Of a stretch of 64,000 bases of DNA, positions 8,796-20,778 are shown piece by piece. Origin of the DNA: Pyrus communis (taxonomy: Eukaryota > Streptophyta > Magnoliopsida > Rosales > Rosaceae). Below the pieces are notes generated by a model, which saw only the letters and a list, made by a program, of their open reading frames with translations, did not search any database and was not told the DNA's origin. Location of the stretch: contig NC_084803.1 in NCBI RefSeq assembly GCF_963583255.1, positions 25,456,428 to 25,520,427 of the forward strand. The letters are read 5' to 3'. Every line of letters starts with the position of its first letter. The first letter of the stretch is position 1. Made by a program: the position numbers and the translations under genes.

Positions 8796-9557
8796 GAAAA
8801 AAATGAAAGAATAAGTGATTGAAGAAAGGTTCCAAAACACCAATTCTGGGTGTAATTTGTCTAAACTCTCCCTTTTTGTTCAAAAGTTGAGTTTTCATTC
8901 AAAAGTGAATTCTAAGTTGATTCAAATGCTTTGCTCACTATTTCTTTAAAAACCTTTGTTTTCCATATCCCTTCTTTGTTATCCACATACCCCAAGCCCC
9001 GTTACAACCCTTGACTTCTATCTTGAGCGTTGTGTATTTCAATTTGTGGAGTTTGAACTTGGTATGGGCTTATGGTGTCACTGGTTCTCGCGTCTAAGTA
9101 GTAGCATTCCATTCATGAGATCATAACTAAACATGCTTATTAACTCCAGAAAATGCTTTCCTTATTATAACATATGTGAGTGTTCGTCTACATGTTTACA
9201 TCAATCTTCTCACATATACCTAGTGTAGGGTGTGTAGTCAGAAAATCTGTGTGAAAAACGAGAGTACATCTAGTAAGAAATTGAGGGAATTCTCTAAGGC
9301 ATGTTACTACATTCAAAACATGGTTTTAAATGCTTAATTGTGAACTAGTATGTGGTGACTATGAGTAAGAATGTACTTAAGTGTAAAGATGGCTCAAATC
9401 TGTGAGAATAATGATTTTTAATTTGTCATGTGCATTGGAAGTCCCTGATACGATTGTTGGAAGGTGTAGGTTGTGTTTTGTTCGTTTTGTCTAGTTTCGT
9501 GTTCTTTTGTTGTTTTGTTTTGCTCGAGGACTAGCAAAAGATAAGTGTGGGGGTATT
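7106..9557 (+). other. Non-coding 3' half of B1, no pol genes
   Basis: No RT, integrase or env-like coding region can be found on either strand. Three AAGTGTGGGGG purine motifs occur in sense orientation (7856, 8707, 9543), roughly 840-850 bp apart; the last is the true polypurine tract. A hairpin ACATTG-AGGA-CAATGT (7833-7848) precedes the first, and a poly(A) run lies at about 8755-8788. A shared 92-codon ORF (7212-7490, also 35543-35821 in B2) has no recognisable domain and is not called. Confidence 0.7.
9541..9557 (+). promoter_or_regulatory. Polypurine tract of B1
   Basis: ATAAGTGTGGGGGTATT lies directly before the 3' LTR start TGATAGG. It would prime plus-strand DNA synthesis. The identical motif precedes the B2 3' LTR (38006-38022). 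Confidence 0.8.
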
Positions 9558-11470
9558 TGATAGGAGCATATTCATGCGACTTAAATGGCTTGTTCTCGTG
9601 CATTTACGTTATGTTTCTTTAGTTATTTTAGTACTTTAAGCTATTTTTGTGTGTTTATAGGTCCAAAGGGCTAAAGGAGCAAAAAGATGCATTTTGGAGA
9701 CTTTTGGAGCACTTTTGGGCTAAGGATGGATAGCTTATGCTTGGAGCCAAAGTGTTGGACGAAATTGAAGACCTAATTGAAGACCAAAGTGTTGGAACCT
9801 TGTTCTCTTTAGCTTTAGGACATTTAAAACCTTTCCTAATCCCAATCATGCCATGCATAACACACATCCATTCTAACACATTGTCATTGCACATGCATTT
9901 CCTTCATTAGTTAATTCACATGCTCCATACTTATCATCACCACTCATTACTTATCACATATCATCACCACTTATCACTTATCATTCACCACTTATCATAT
10001 CATACATTCATTTATCACTTATCATAATCATTCACTTATCACTTAACATATCATACACTTATCACTCATAATCACCTACAACATCCACCTACTTCACCTA
10101 CAACATCCACCTACAACATCCACCTACTTCACCTACAACATCCACCTAATTTACCTACAACATCCACCTAATTCACCTACAACATCCACCTACTTCACCT
10201 ACAACATCCACCTAATTCACCTACAACATCCACCTACTTCACCTACAAATGACATAGCCATATGTTCCCTCCACTACTCCTATAAATACCCTTGCATTCA
10301 TTCATCCAACATCTCATTTTTCATACACAACACACCACTCCTCATCCATTTCCATAATTCCCCAATCCATTCAACACATCAACAACATCCCTTAGACCTT
10401 ATGCTACAACGAAGAGGAGGAGAAGAGTGCCTAAACGTTCATACAATTCAAGTTTGAGTTGTTGGAATGTTTAGGTGTTTCTTTTCCTCGATTATAATGT
10501 TTAATTTTGATTCTCTTTGTTTTGTAATCATGAGGAACTAAACCCCCCTTTAGCTAGGGGGGGATTCGAAATATATGTTTATGCTTGCATTTTGATTTGA
10601 TTACTTCTAATTGCGTTTTATAAGTTGTGATTTCAATTTGTTTAACCGTTTGATTGATAACTTATTTATGTATGTTTATTGAGAGTGCACGCTTAATTTT
10701 CATGCATGAATATGACGCTAGAATATAAGTGAGTTTCACCTAATAGTTATGAACTTATATTCACAAGTAGTGGAGGTTGCTTATAAACAATCGCGTTAAA
10801 TGAATTCTTGGCACTAGTTTCATGCGTATTCCATAGTAACGAAGGCCTCGTCAACACTTATAGTTTTCATGATGCTTAATGATTCTTGCTTGTATCTCTA
10901 TTATCCAATTCATGTAGGGAACTTGTGAGGAATGCTTTGGGTTGTCGTATGCAATCATCCAATTCATTAACTTAAGGAAAACTTGACGGTTAATTTAAGC
11001 GGACCTAATTAACCCGGGGTGTTGAGAATTCATGGTTTATTGAAATACAATTGGAAATCATTTTATTATGCAAGTGTAACATGTATGGAGATGAACCCCT
11101 TAGCTAGCCATACCATCCATTCATTTCCGTCAATTTCATATTTACAATTTGTTTTCTTTACAATCTATCCATTTTAGTTTAAATTCGTCCAAAATCAATC
11201 CCCCTTTTACTTTATTGTTCAATTTAGTTAGAAATCAATTTAGTTTGTGTTTTTAAAGCATTTTGAGTCTTTAGTTTGTCTTAGTGTTTTAAAATATTTT
11301 TGCATTATTTGAGTCTAGCATAGTGTTTTATATTGTTTTTACGTTTTTGAGTCAAAATCCAAGTGATTAACAATCCCTCCTAATCCCCGGTCCAGAACGA
11401 TCCCTACTTATACATATACTACAATTGTCAAAAAGAGGGTTTAGTTTGTGTGCGTATAAATCACGCATCA
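9558..11470 (+). repeat. B1 3' LTR (1913 bp)
   Basis: Same length as the 5' LTR, with three differences by eye. It ends ATCA and is followed by the ATGCT target duplication. See the 5' LTR for internal features; all lie at an offset of +7132. Confidence 0.95.
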
Positions 11471-11515
11471 ATGCTCTGTTGGGAGCTCCTTTGGGAAGGC
11501 TGAGCATGCAATGCT
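11471..11515 (-). mobile_element. Element A, part 2: 45-bp gag sliver between B1 and C
   Basis: This short stretch is bounded by the B1 target duplication (11471-11475) and that of C (11511-11515). Minus-strand translation gives gag residues (ACSAFPKELPTEHPLFK when joined to 2420). They link the capsid part at 44177-44457 to the gag end at 2425, in one frame. Confidence 0.8.
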
Positions 11516-12446
11516 TGTAGACATGTAAATTTCGTTGTATGTAAATGATGCATTACAAAGCTCCACGTGGCATATAACTCATCACAAATGGACAAGTTAT
11601 CAATGACATGTGGCATAAATCAAGCAAAGAAACCTCAAAACTTCCCCAAAATTCAGCTAAAAGGAAGAAATCTCCTTAAGATTGGAAAAGGGCCCAAATT
11701 GCTCCCAAAGCCGGAAAGAAGGCTAAAGCATCTTCACAAAACACGCAAGAATTGAAGATTGCTTGCAAAATAGGCAAGAAAGCCCTATAGATTTTGACCA
11801 AGCAAGGGAAAGTGGCAGAAATTAAGACATAAAACATGCCTAAATTCTCCTATGGACGAATCAAGACATAAATCAAAGCCAAATCTATCCAAAGGCAAGC
11901 TTTGAGAAGTCTATAAATACAAGGCCCTCAGACAAGTATAAAGGTCAACAATTTCTACATTGAAGGGCCGAAATTCTCACAAATGGAGAACCTTTACCAA
12001 ATCTTTAGAGAGTAATACGCTGCCAAAGCTCTCTTCGAAGAACTTACAACCAAAGCTGAAGCATTCTTTCGACCACAGCGGAAACATTCACTTGAAAAAT
12101 CAACAACCACTTATGTCGATTCCTTCAAGACTTTGTTAGAAGCTTAAAACTTGTAACGACGTTCGATTCAAGATCAAGTCACCAAGACCCTTGAATCAAC
12201 AAAATCCCACATCAACATCACTTTTGTAGAATGTCATACATAAACCTAGAGGTGAAGACAATCCACGCATCGTTTCAAGCTCAAAACTTGAATGAATCGT
12301 TCAATCGTTCGTATGAGATCAAGTCCTCTGAAGACTAAATCAGAGGAAAATTGTAAACAGATATTATAACCTTACAAATTCATTAATATAAATCTACTTT
12401 CTACACGTGTTCTCGTTTCATTCATTACAAAATTTTCGTGTTTACA
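11516..12446 (+). repeat. Element C 5' LTR (931 bp)
   Basis: The LTR begins TGTAGACATG and ends GTGTTTACA. The TATA box TATAAATA lies at 11912-11919. It shares long blocks with 43215-44176, such as 'caaagctccacgtggcatat', with about 12% mismatches in the first 190 bp by eye. Confidence 0.9.
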
Positions 12447-12450
12447 AGTT

Positions 12451-12468
12451 TGGCACGCCCCGTGGGAC
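12451..12468 (+). promoter_or_regulatory. Primer binding site of element C
   Basis: TGGCACGCCCCGTGGGAC lies 4 bp after the LTR, where the primer site is expected. It begins TGG, the complement of tRNA CCA. I cannot assign the tRNA with confidence. Confidence 0.6.
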
Positions 12469-12512
12469 CTCTCTACCTTTCATCTCTATCTTCAAATTTA
12501 CAAGAAACACAC

Positions 12513-13907
12513 ATGGCATCAAGAAATGATCAAGTTGTTCCTGCAACCAATGTGAAAAATAAGAATATCCTTGCCGCAAATGGTAGCACTTTGGGCATCA
12601 TAACTAGAAACAAGGTAAGAGCTTTCTCTACCATGCCTTCTACCCCTACATCAACACTGTCGAATGAGCAAGAGCACCCGAGGCATGAACTCGTGATCAC
12701 CCTACCTTTGCTAAGGGTGTCAAGGGAAGAAAGCCCGAGAAGGTACTCCGAGTCATTGACTTTCGATGCCAACTCAAGCAGCAGCTCGTATCTAGTAACC
12801 ATGCAAGTCATGATTACTGGTACGACTTTAATCGAAGAGCAGCTAGTGTAAATGAGCGAAGCAATTGCAAGGTTGACAAGGACTGTGAAGGAAAAGAACT
12901 TGCAGATTGCTGCACTCGTTAACCGTCTGGAGGCTTAACACGACAAGAAAGCTGACCCAAAGGTTGATCCACCAAAGAAGGAAACTGACGAGAAAAAGGA
13001 GCCTTTGATGGACAAAGTTGAGGAGAAGCCAAAAGTAGACTAAGCTACAACGTTCATGGGATATTTCTCTATACAATAGTTGCAAGAGATAATCACAAGC
13101 ACGATCAAGCTGCAATATGAAGGAAGCTTGCATGATTTCATGCTATACTCAAAGCCATACTTTAAAAGGATTGACGCCTTGTGGATGCCAAAGGGTTATC
13201 AGCCACCCAAATTCATGCAATTCGTTGGAAAGGGCAATTGTAAATAATATATTTCCCATTTCATTGAAACCTGCAACAATGTTGGGATGGAGAGAGACTA
13301 CCTCCTCAAGCAGTTTGTGTGCTCGCTAAAAGGTAATGTCTTTGACTGGTACACCGACCTTGAGCCCGAGTCTATCAACAACTGAGACTAACTTGAAAGG
13401 GAATTCGTCAACCTCTTCTACAGCATTTGCCACACCGTAAGTATGTTGAAGTTTACGAGCACGAAACAGTGGAAGGATGAACTTGCCGTCAACTACATCA
13501 ATATGTGGCATTCATTAAGTCTGGATTACAAAGATTGGCTTTTTGAAACCTCCGCCATTGAGATGTGTTTTCAAGGCATGCACTGGGGGTTACATTACAT
13601 CCTCCAAGGCTTAAACCGAGAACATTTGAAGAATTGGCAACTTGATCCCATGATATGGAGTTGAGTATTGCCAATCATAGGAAGAAAGAGCCGATCGCCG
13701 ACTTCAAAAAGGATAAGGTGTTCGCCCCCAAAGGTAGATAAGAGTGGGAAAAAGCCTGCCAATGAAGCTTTTGCCGTCCACTTTACTCCCATTGAGACAT
13801 TCTCTGCGCCTGTTAAGATCTCCTCCAAAAGAAAAACAAAGGAAATGAAAGGTGAGCTTTCTCGTACCCAAGATAGGTACAAAAACACCTTGAAGGAACT
13901 GGAGTAG
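12513..13907 (+). pseudogene. Element C gag (broken)
   Basis: The start ATG at 12513 opens MASRNDQVVPATNVKNK. After a stop at 12849-12851 the frame resumes with MSEAIARLTRTVKEKNLQIA, a short coiled coil common before Tat capsids. Capsid-like residues follow from about 13140 to 13664 (KEWKDELAVNYINMWHSLSL-like region at 13470, 'FVNLFYSI' nearby). At least three stops or frameshifts separate the parts. Family role: structural particle protein. This copy cannot make an intact gag. Confidence 0.75.
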
Positions 13908-14162
13908 AAGACGTACCCTTTTCTTGACTCTGATGTGGTTGCAATGCTAGATGACTTGCTAGAAAAGAAGGTAATTGAGTTACCAGAATGCAAGAGCCAC
14001 AAAGAGATGAATCGTGTTAACGATCCTAGGTACTACAAGTATCACCGTATCGTGAGTCATCCTATTGCCGAGTGCTTTATCTTTAAGAAGCTCATCGTGA
14101 AGCTAGCATAACAGGGGCAGACCGAGCTTGACCTTGAAGACACGGCCACAACACATACTACT

Positions 14163-15240
14163 ATGACTGATTTTGGATCCTTTGATCCCGTGCCTCTCCA
14201 AGTGACGCCTGACCACTCTCGTTCATGCTTAAGCTGCACAGCACCTTCTATACAACCATCATTGGGGGCAAGCGACCAAAATGCACTTATCGATGATGAA
14301 GAAAGATGGACATTGATGACCTACAAAAGGACAAGGAAGCCAAGACTACAAGCCACAAGGCCAAAGGTGAAACAAGGGATAAAACACCGCCTCTGCAACA
14401 GTAGAAAGCCCAAGAGGACCATAAGAGTTGCTAAGCCAACATACGTAGGGGAACCTATAGAGCAAGAGTTGCGCATTCCTATCTCCTTGCACGAGTACTT
14501 CTCAAATGACTTCTTCCAACAGTGCACTACCATTACCTATCACATGGTTGAAGTAAAGATAAAAGAGCCCTCAAAAGGCAAAGTTACCGCAATCAAGGAA
14601 GAGAAGACCTTCACGCCTAAATAAAACCTACCGCCACACTTTAGCATCGAGGAAGCACCATGATTGCCCAAGGAGATGCGAAAAGCAATAATAGCAGTCT
14701 TGGTGAGTCCCAACGACCACGAGGTACAAGTAAGCAAGGACGAAGGCTTGAAGCTTTGGCCACATGAATATGCCACATACTGTGCCGGCCATGATGCGAT
14801 CAACTTCACTGACGAAGACTTGCTGCTAGGGTTAAAGCCACAACTGTCCTCTCTTCGTCTCTGGGTACATGAGAGAACAAAATCAACCGTATGCTTATGA
14901 ATGGTGGGTCGGCCATAAACATCATGCCAAAGTTAACAATGACCACAATCGGCATCAAGGTGGATGAATTATCCCTAAGCTGCCTCCTAATCCAAGGTTT
15001 TAACCAAGGATGACAAAGAGCAATCGGCATGATCCGAGTGGAAATGACCATAGACGAACTCAAATCAAGCACTCTATTCCACGTGATTGATGCAAGAACT
15101 TCCTACAGCTTACCCTTAGGAAGGCCTTGGATCCATGAGAATGGAGTAGCCATCCACCCTTCATCGATGCTTAAAGTTCTACCGAGAAAGAGTAAAGGTG
15201 ATACAAAGCGACACCAAGCCATTGACCGAAGCTGAAACAC
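14163..15240 (+). pseudogene. Element C gag end and aspartic protease (broken)
   Basis: The frame 14163-14624 and the following shifted frames carry the basic linker. A protease-like region follows (about 14880-15190), ending 'SYSLPLGRPWIHENGVAIHP', the conserved block after the flap of Tat proteases. The D-T/S-G strand is not recognisable; the segment around 14890-14960 is frameshifted. The protein normally cleaves the gag-pol polyprotein; here it is non-functional. Confidence 0.68.
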
Positions 15241-15262
15241 ATTCGCAGCTGCCAAGTTCTAT

Positions 15263-15671
15263 ATGGATGAAGACATGGTACCTGAAGCTCTTCTAAATGA
15301 GATCAAATCCACAGGCAAAGCTGCACATAAGAAACAAAAGTGGCAAGTCGTGCCCAAGAAGCAAGAAGGTGAAGTCGTGCCATCTTCAAGCAAAAACGAT
15401 GATGAGCCTACTAAGCCCACAACAATCAAAGGGAGTGTGATGCCCTCAAAACGACCAAACACACTCGTCTTCCGATACATCCCAATGTCAAGAAGAAAGA
15501 ATGGGCAATCCCCATTCGAAACTGGAACAAGCAAAGCCAACACAGAGCTGCACAAGGACAATGTGAAGCTGCTCAAGACAGATGCAATTTTACCTCTAAC
15601 ACTGCTAGGCAACGTCAAAGTTTCATAACCACCACAAGGTTTCGTAAAACCCCTACCAAAAGGGGCAGAAC
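15263..15671 (+). pseudogene. Element C PR-RT linker, part before the hAT insertion
   Basis: The frame 15263-15628 (MDEDMVPEALLNEIKSTGKA) and the next residues 'GFVKPLPKGAE' form the start of the long linker between protease and RT typical of Tat elements. The text stops at the hAT target duplication (15664-15671) and resumes in frame at 17732. Confidence 0.7.
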
Positions 15672-17723
15672 TAGGGGTGGGCACGGTGCGGTTCAGTATG
15701 GTTTCAAGTGAAACCGCAACCAAAACCGAAACTGAAACTAAAACTTTTTGCGGTATAGTTCGATGCGGTTTTGAAGCTAACTGTTCGGTGCTGTTTCAAA
15801 CTGTTTCGGTTCAGTTTTTGAGAAAAAAATGTATAATTTAAAATATATACCTATTTACGCATAAGACGATCTTATTTTCCTCATATATTAATTAATGAAC
15901 CTGTAGCAAAAACAGCAACAACAATGCGCAAGACTGTAGCAAAAAATAATGGCAAAACTGCAAAAAAAAAATGCAGCAAAACTGCATAAAAAATGTATCA
16001 AAACATTAAAAAAACAGCATAAAAATACAGCAAAACAGTAGAAAAACAACATAAAAATGCAGCAAAACTACAGAAAAACAACAATAAAAAAACTGCAGCA
16101 AAAACAGCAACAAACCTGTACCAATCACAATACTTTACTACAACCCGATTGAAAAGTTAAGCTTGCCATAATACAACTAAAGTTAAAACTTCAAAGTTTC
16201 AAACAAAGTTCGATGTCAAAATGCCTTATGGTATTAGTACAACCAAAAAAGTAAAAGGTTCCTGGAATTCAACAAAGTCTTGGTTTTCAAGTTACTTTGC
16301 ATCATTCAAGTTTCAAACCTTTGCCTTTCCTTTTCCTTTTGGACACTTATTCTTCGAAGGTTTAGGAGGCCTTTGAACTTCTGAACGAGCTTGAAAAGGC
16401 AATACTTGTGAAGACCTTGCACCTTGTAAACGCAAAACTGGAGGTTCTTGTGACCTAGAACCTTGAGATTGTTTTGGAGCTTGTTGTGGTTGTGGATCAA
16501 GAGTAAAAGAGGCAATGCTCATGATCTTAAATGAATGGAATGCACATAATCTCATATATTGCTGAAGAAAATCAATTAAAATGAATCAAATGCTCATATG
16601 TTGCAAAAGAAAACAAATTAAAAAATGAGCCTTTCCGACCATAAAAACCAAATTAAGCCTCTCTAACCATATGCAAAGGAAGTCAGAGATAGATAGATTT
16701 GTCTAACCATATGCAACAATAGCACCAATATACAACACACAAGCACTAAAGAAAGTATATATGTATACATCTTTTATAATGCACAATTTGTTTAAGTTAT
16801 ATATCAAGATAAGCATTGTTAAGCTCCTAGCACATCTATTTCCTTAAATTATTGACGGGTCATGCACTTATATAGACTCTATCATGTGTTTTAGAATACT
16901 TGCAGATTTTAAATATACTAAATTTTAATTACTATACTTGGCAAACTCCAAACAAGACAATTTTGAACCAAATCAAGGCAATATAGTAAAATGCGAATAG
17001 GTATGAGGATGTGAGTATATAAAGAAAACAAAATTCAAAGAGAAGCATGTGAAAACAGTGGAGGGCAGTTCCTAAGGAAATTAATAATTTAGAACTTAAA
17101 TTGATCTAGTTCCCCTTTTGATTCATAAACCCTATCCCTAAAATTAATTATAAACCCTAATGCACTTCCCCTTTTGAATCTTTGATTCAAACGAACCCAA
17201 ACTCTAAAATTAATTTAATTAAAATTTATTAACTAAACTAACTAATACAAGTTCTAAGTTCTTACCATATTAGCTGGAATGAAGAGCAGGTGAATGATTT
17301 GCCAAGTTTATTTTGCAGAGCTTTTAATTTGCAAAGTTCACGGATTACAGATGAAAGGGATCTGGGGATGCAAGCATCTAGGTTGCAGAGGTGCAAGCAT
17401 CGAGGGCACTGATGTCAACTGTGGAAAAGATGAAGATGAGTTTTGAAAAAGAGAGATGAAGATGAGTTTTGAGAAAGAAAGAGACATACTAATGTATCAT
17501 GTATGGACTCGAAAAGTGGTGCAAAATTAGATGACTAGTGTAGTTGAACTAATTAAAACATAACATTCAAAATATGGTGCAGTTTCGGTTTCGGTGCGAT
17601 TTTGAAAACCCAAAATCGAAACCAAACCGCAACCGTTTTAAAACCACAAAACCAAACCATTTGGTGTGGTCCGATTCAATTCGTGATTCAGTTTTGGTTT
17701 TCGGTTCCAAGTGCCCACCCCTA
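15672..17723 (+). mobile_element. Non-autonomous hAT DNA transposon (2052 bp)
   Basis: The terminal inverted repeats are TAGGGGTGGGCAC at the left and GTGCCCACCCCTA at the right, the hAT-type end. They are flanked by an 8-bp duplication GGCAGAAC (15664-15671) and GATAGAAC (17724-17731), 6 of 8 matching. Subterminal regions hold many GGTTTCGGTT/AACCGAAACC motifs, which are probable transposase-binding repeats. No full transposase is present. A minus ORF at 16313-16555 ending KCPKGKGKAKV resembles the basic stretch before a BED finger, possibly a transposase N-terminus. Strand is nominal. Confidence 0.85.
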
Positions 17724-18660
17724 GATAGAACCAAGTTATCTTCCAACCAAGAAAACTGAAGAAGATTTTGACCCAAAAACCTACAAACTCATGTCAAAGG
17801 TTGGGTACGATTTCACCTCCTCTTCAAATCTTGGAAAGAAGAATGCAAACACCATCAACGACAAAGAACATGACCTCACCGAGACTCAAAAGAAGTTGAA
17901 GGAGCATCGTTACGGAGTTGACAACAACAAAGCTAAACTTGGCTTCACACGAAATACACCCGTGAAGATTTCAAGCAAACTGAAAAAAGTTAACGCTCAA
18001 CATATCAGCATGAACGTTGAACAAAATCAATATGAGCCTAAACCCGCCCCTCAAACGTCAGTCTTTGATAGGCTGAATCAATCAAAACCCAGAATTTTGG
18101 CACTTGATCACATTAGTGGTCAAGACCGAACTTCGTCTTCAAGTACCTTAACACGCCAACACCCCAAAGCTCTATTTTCAAAAGGTTGTCAAAAACGAAG
18201 AAACAAAGCAACACGACTAGCTCTCTTCCATGACGGTCGGCCTTGGAAAGACTTGAAGAAACCAAGCAGCCTCCCAGAAAGAGGATAACAACGCTAAAAG
18301 AAGAAAAGCTTGCCGGTCTAGCAGCAAAAGATGACATTCGAAGCTTGATTCTTTCAAGGATGAAGCGCCAAACAACCTTGGAAGTTGACACAAAAGTACA
18401 ACTAAAGGTGAAGAGGCGCACCATTATCCGCACTGGCCAATCTTCACGCCAACAAGCCCAAGAAGATAGCACTGAAAATGAGGTCCAAGAAGTCTTCAAC
18501 ATTATAATCCAAGAAGACAGAGAAGATGAAATCCTCGAGGAAGACGTCACTGCAGCGCACCACAGCTCGAGGATGAGGGGCAAGCCACGGTTAATGATCT
18601 CAAGGAGCTCAACTTAGGCACAAGTGAGGAATCAAAGCTTATCTTCGTAAGTGCAATACT
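17724..18660 (+). pseudogene. Element C PR-RT linker, part after the hAT insertion
   Basis: The frame starts 'SYLPTKKTEEDFDPKTYKLM' and continues through 17791-18288 with 'GYDFTSSSNLGKKN', 'GLTETQKKLKE'-like and 'SVFDRLNQ', all standard in Tat linkers. A frameshift near 18290 leads to 18243-18617 (KRRTIIRTGQSS). RT would begin just after, with 'EESKLIFVSAILS'. Confidence 0.75.
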
Positions 18661-19430
18661 AAGTACGGAAAAGATCAAGAAGTACTACCAACTGCTCATG
18701 GAGTACAAAGATGACTTTACTTGGACCTACAAAGAAATGCCTGGCCTTGACCCTACCATCATTGTTCATCATTTACGAATGATGTTCGACAAACTACCAC
18801 ACTACAACCTCAGAATGAACCTATTGAAGTGTGCATTTGGCGTCACTTCTAGGAAATTCCTTGGCTTCATTGTCAAGCACGTGGCATTGACGTGGACCAA
18901 TCAAAGATCAATGCCATTCAGAGCATGCTTGAGCCTAGGAACCTACATGAGTTGAAAAGTCTACAAGGACGGCTTGCCTTTATCAAACGCTTCATCTCTA
19001 ACCTTGCTAGACGTTGTCAACCCTTCAGTCAACTTATAAAGAAAGACATTCTATTCATATGGGATGACGATTGCCGTAATGCCTTCAAGAGCATAAAACG
19101 GTACCTGGCAAGCCCACATGTCTTAGAAGCACCCATGCCTAGAAAGTCGTTCATCCTATACATTATTACACAAGAAGGTTCCATTGGAGCACTCTTGGCA
19201 TAAGAAAATGAAGACCAAAAGGAAAGAGCACTATACTACCTAAGCAGAACCCTCACTGGTGCCGAGCTCAACTACTCACCAATCGAGAAGATGTGCCTTG
19301 CCTTAATCTTTTCCGTCCAAAAACTTAGACACTACATGCAAACTTACACCATCCACTTGGTTGCTAAAACCGACCCGGTCAAGTACATTATGTCCAAACT
19401 CGTTCTGACAAGGTGACTGCTAAATAGGCG
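18661..19430 (+). pseudogene. Element C reverse transcriptase with internal deletion, then RNase H
   Basis: The RT start (YQLLMEYKDDFTWTYKEMPGLDPTIIVHHL, 18685-18775) jumps directly to the thumb motif (RMMFDKLPHYNLRMNLLKCA, about 18776-18835). Some 150-170 residues including the catalytic YVDD box are absent. Connection and RNase H follow (LKSLQGRLAFIKRFISN at 18955, 'YIITQEGSIGALLA' at 19160, 'RALYYLSRTLTGAELNYSPIEK' at 19225). A frameshift and stops are present. C therefore has no catalytic RT of its own. Confidence 0.82.
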
Positions 19431-19589
19431 TTGTTTCTCAACCAACACGAGATCATCTACATCTCAGCTAAAGTCGTCAAGGGACCAGCCTTAGTGGACT
19501 TCCTTGCCGATCATCTAATCCCAACCGATTGGAAAATCTCGGACAACTTTCCTGACAATGAGGTGTTCTACATTGACATCTTCCTGACG

Positions 19590-20012
19590 TGGACAATGTT
19601 CTTTGACGGATCCACATGAGCAGACAGAGCGGAGGCAGGAGTAGTATTCATGTCACCATAAAGACAAGTACTACTCTATTCCTTCTGCGAGCTGTGCTCC
19701 AACAATGTTGTTGAGCACCAAGCATTGATTATTAGACTCCACATGGCGATCGACATGGAAATCACAACACTAAAAATGTATGGTAACTCAAAGCTCATAA
19801 TCAATCAACTCTTAACTAAATATGAAGTGAGGAAAGATGATATCGTCCCATACTTCCGACTAGCAACTCAACTGCTACAAAAGTTCAAGGCCGTGACACT
19901 GGAACATATGCCAAGAAAAGAAAATCAAATGGCGAATGCTCTTGTTAACTTAGCATCAAGTATAGTGCTAGGAGAAGACGAAGATGTAAACGTACCAATT
20001 TGCCAAAGATAG
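19590..20012 (+). pseudogene. Element C archaeal-type RNase H (aRH)
   Basis: After 'MFFDGST' (19595) come 'GVVFMSP', 'NNVVEHQALIIRLHMAIDME' and 'MYGNSKLIINQL…FKAVTLEHMPRKENQMANALVNLAS'. This is the second RNase H that marks the Tat lineage, with D (FDG), E (EHQAL) and D (GNSKL; normally GDS, here Asn) positions. Two in-frame stops lie near its start. The third catalytic Asp appears replaced by Asn. Confidence 0.8.
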
Positions 20013-20102
20013 GTGATCTTACTCGTCACTAAAATGTTATTAGATGACACAATCATCATTTCAGTACTTCCAGTCAACACTAAAAAGTGAAGACAGCCGC
20101 TG

Positions 20103-20241
20103 ATGGACTACTTGGAGCATGGAAAGCTTCAGAACGATCCTAGACATCGCTCTGAAATACATCGACGAGCACCTTGCTTCCCTTACTACAAAGGAATACT
20201 CAACCGACGCTATTTTGAAGGAGTACGTCTAAGATGCCTAG
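20103..20241 (+). pseudogene. Element C integrase N-terminal part before D
   Basis: Frame-shifted pieces include 'YYKGILNRRYFEGVRLRCL', equivalent to the pre-zinc-finger segment of Tat integrase. The sequence is cut at CTAG (20238-20241) and continues after D at 26061 with 'GKEKTNKAMEEAHSG' in the same frame. Confidence 0.75.
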
Positions 20242-20778
20242 TGTCACGGGATGACTCTTTAAGCCTTCCGCCCGTGCGGCACTTAGACTTGAATACCTCG
20301 ATGAACAAGCTAAGTAAGCCTTCGAAGCCTCGCTTCCCCGGATTGAATCACGAAGAAAGCTAAGATAGCTTGGAGGATGCTAAGATCACTTAGAAGATGG
20401 GAGAAAGGAAGCTTTGTATTGAAACTTTGGAGAGCTTTACAATTGCTTACAACTCTTGGATTCTTGGATGCTTGGCCAAATGGCCTTGCCTCCTATTTAT
20501 AGGCCTAAGTAACCTCCTCAATGGAGGGTTCTAGAATTCCCTACTTACATCCAAAAATATCTAGAATAGTTCTAGATACAACTTGCCTAATCTAGATTGT
20601 TCTAGGTGAGGCTTGAATATGTACACTTGTGTGGATTGTTCCGGAATGCCCTAGATTATCTTGAATGCTCCGCCATGTTCTTGATTTTTCCGGGACGTTC
20701 CAGAAGCTTCTATGAAGACAAGGCTTTATGGGCTTAGATATATGATGTCTTGGGTATTTTCTTTGTTGGCCCGTGACA
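20242..20778 (-). repeat. Element D 3' LTR (537 bp)
   Basis: Ends TGTCACGGG/CCCGTGACA. The minus-strand TATA box TATAAATA lies at 20501-20494. It is identical by eye to 25520-26056. Confidence 0.95.

Larger units (their letters stand above)
2426..11470 (+). mobile_element. Element B1: complete non-autonomous Athila-like LTR retrotransposon
   Basis: The element is 9045 bp with two 1913-bp LTRs (2426-4338 and 9558-11470) that begin TGAT and end ATCA. They are flanked by a perfect 5-bp target duplication ATGCT (2421-2425, 11471-11475). A tRNA-Asp-type primer site follows the 5' LTR and a purine tract precedes the 3' LTR. Inside are a sense gag-like ORF and an antisense coiled-coil ORF. No protease, RT, RNase H or integrase can be found, so the copy must be mobilised in trans. 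I see three substitutions between the LTRs, which means recent insertion. It interrupts the gag of element A. A sister copy B2 lies at 30036-40878. Confidence 0.95.
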
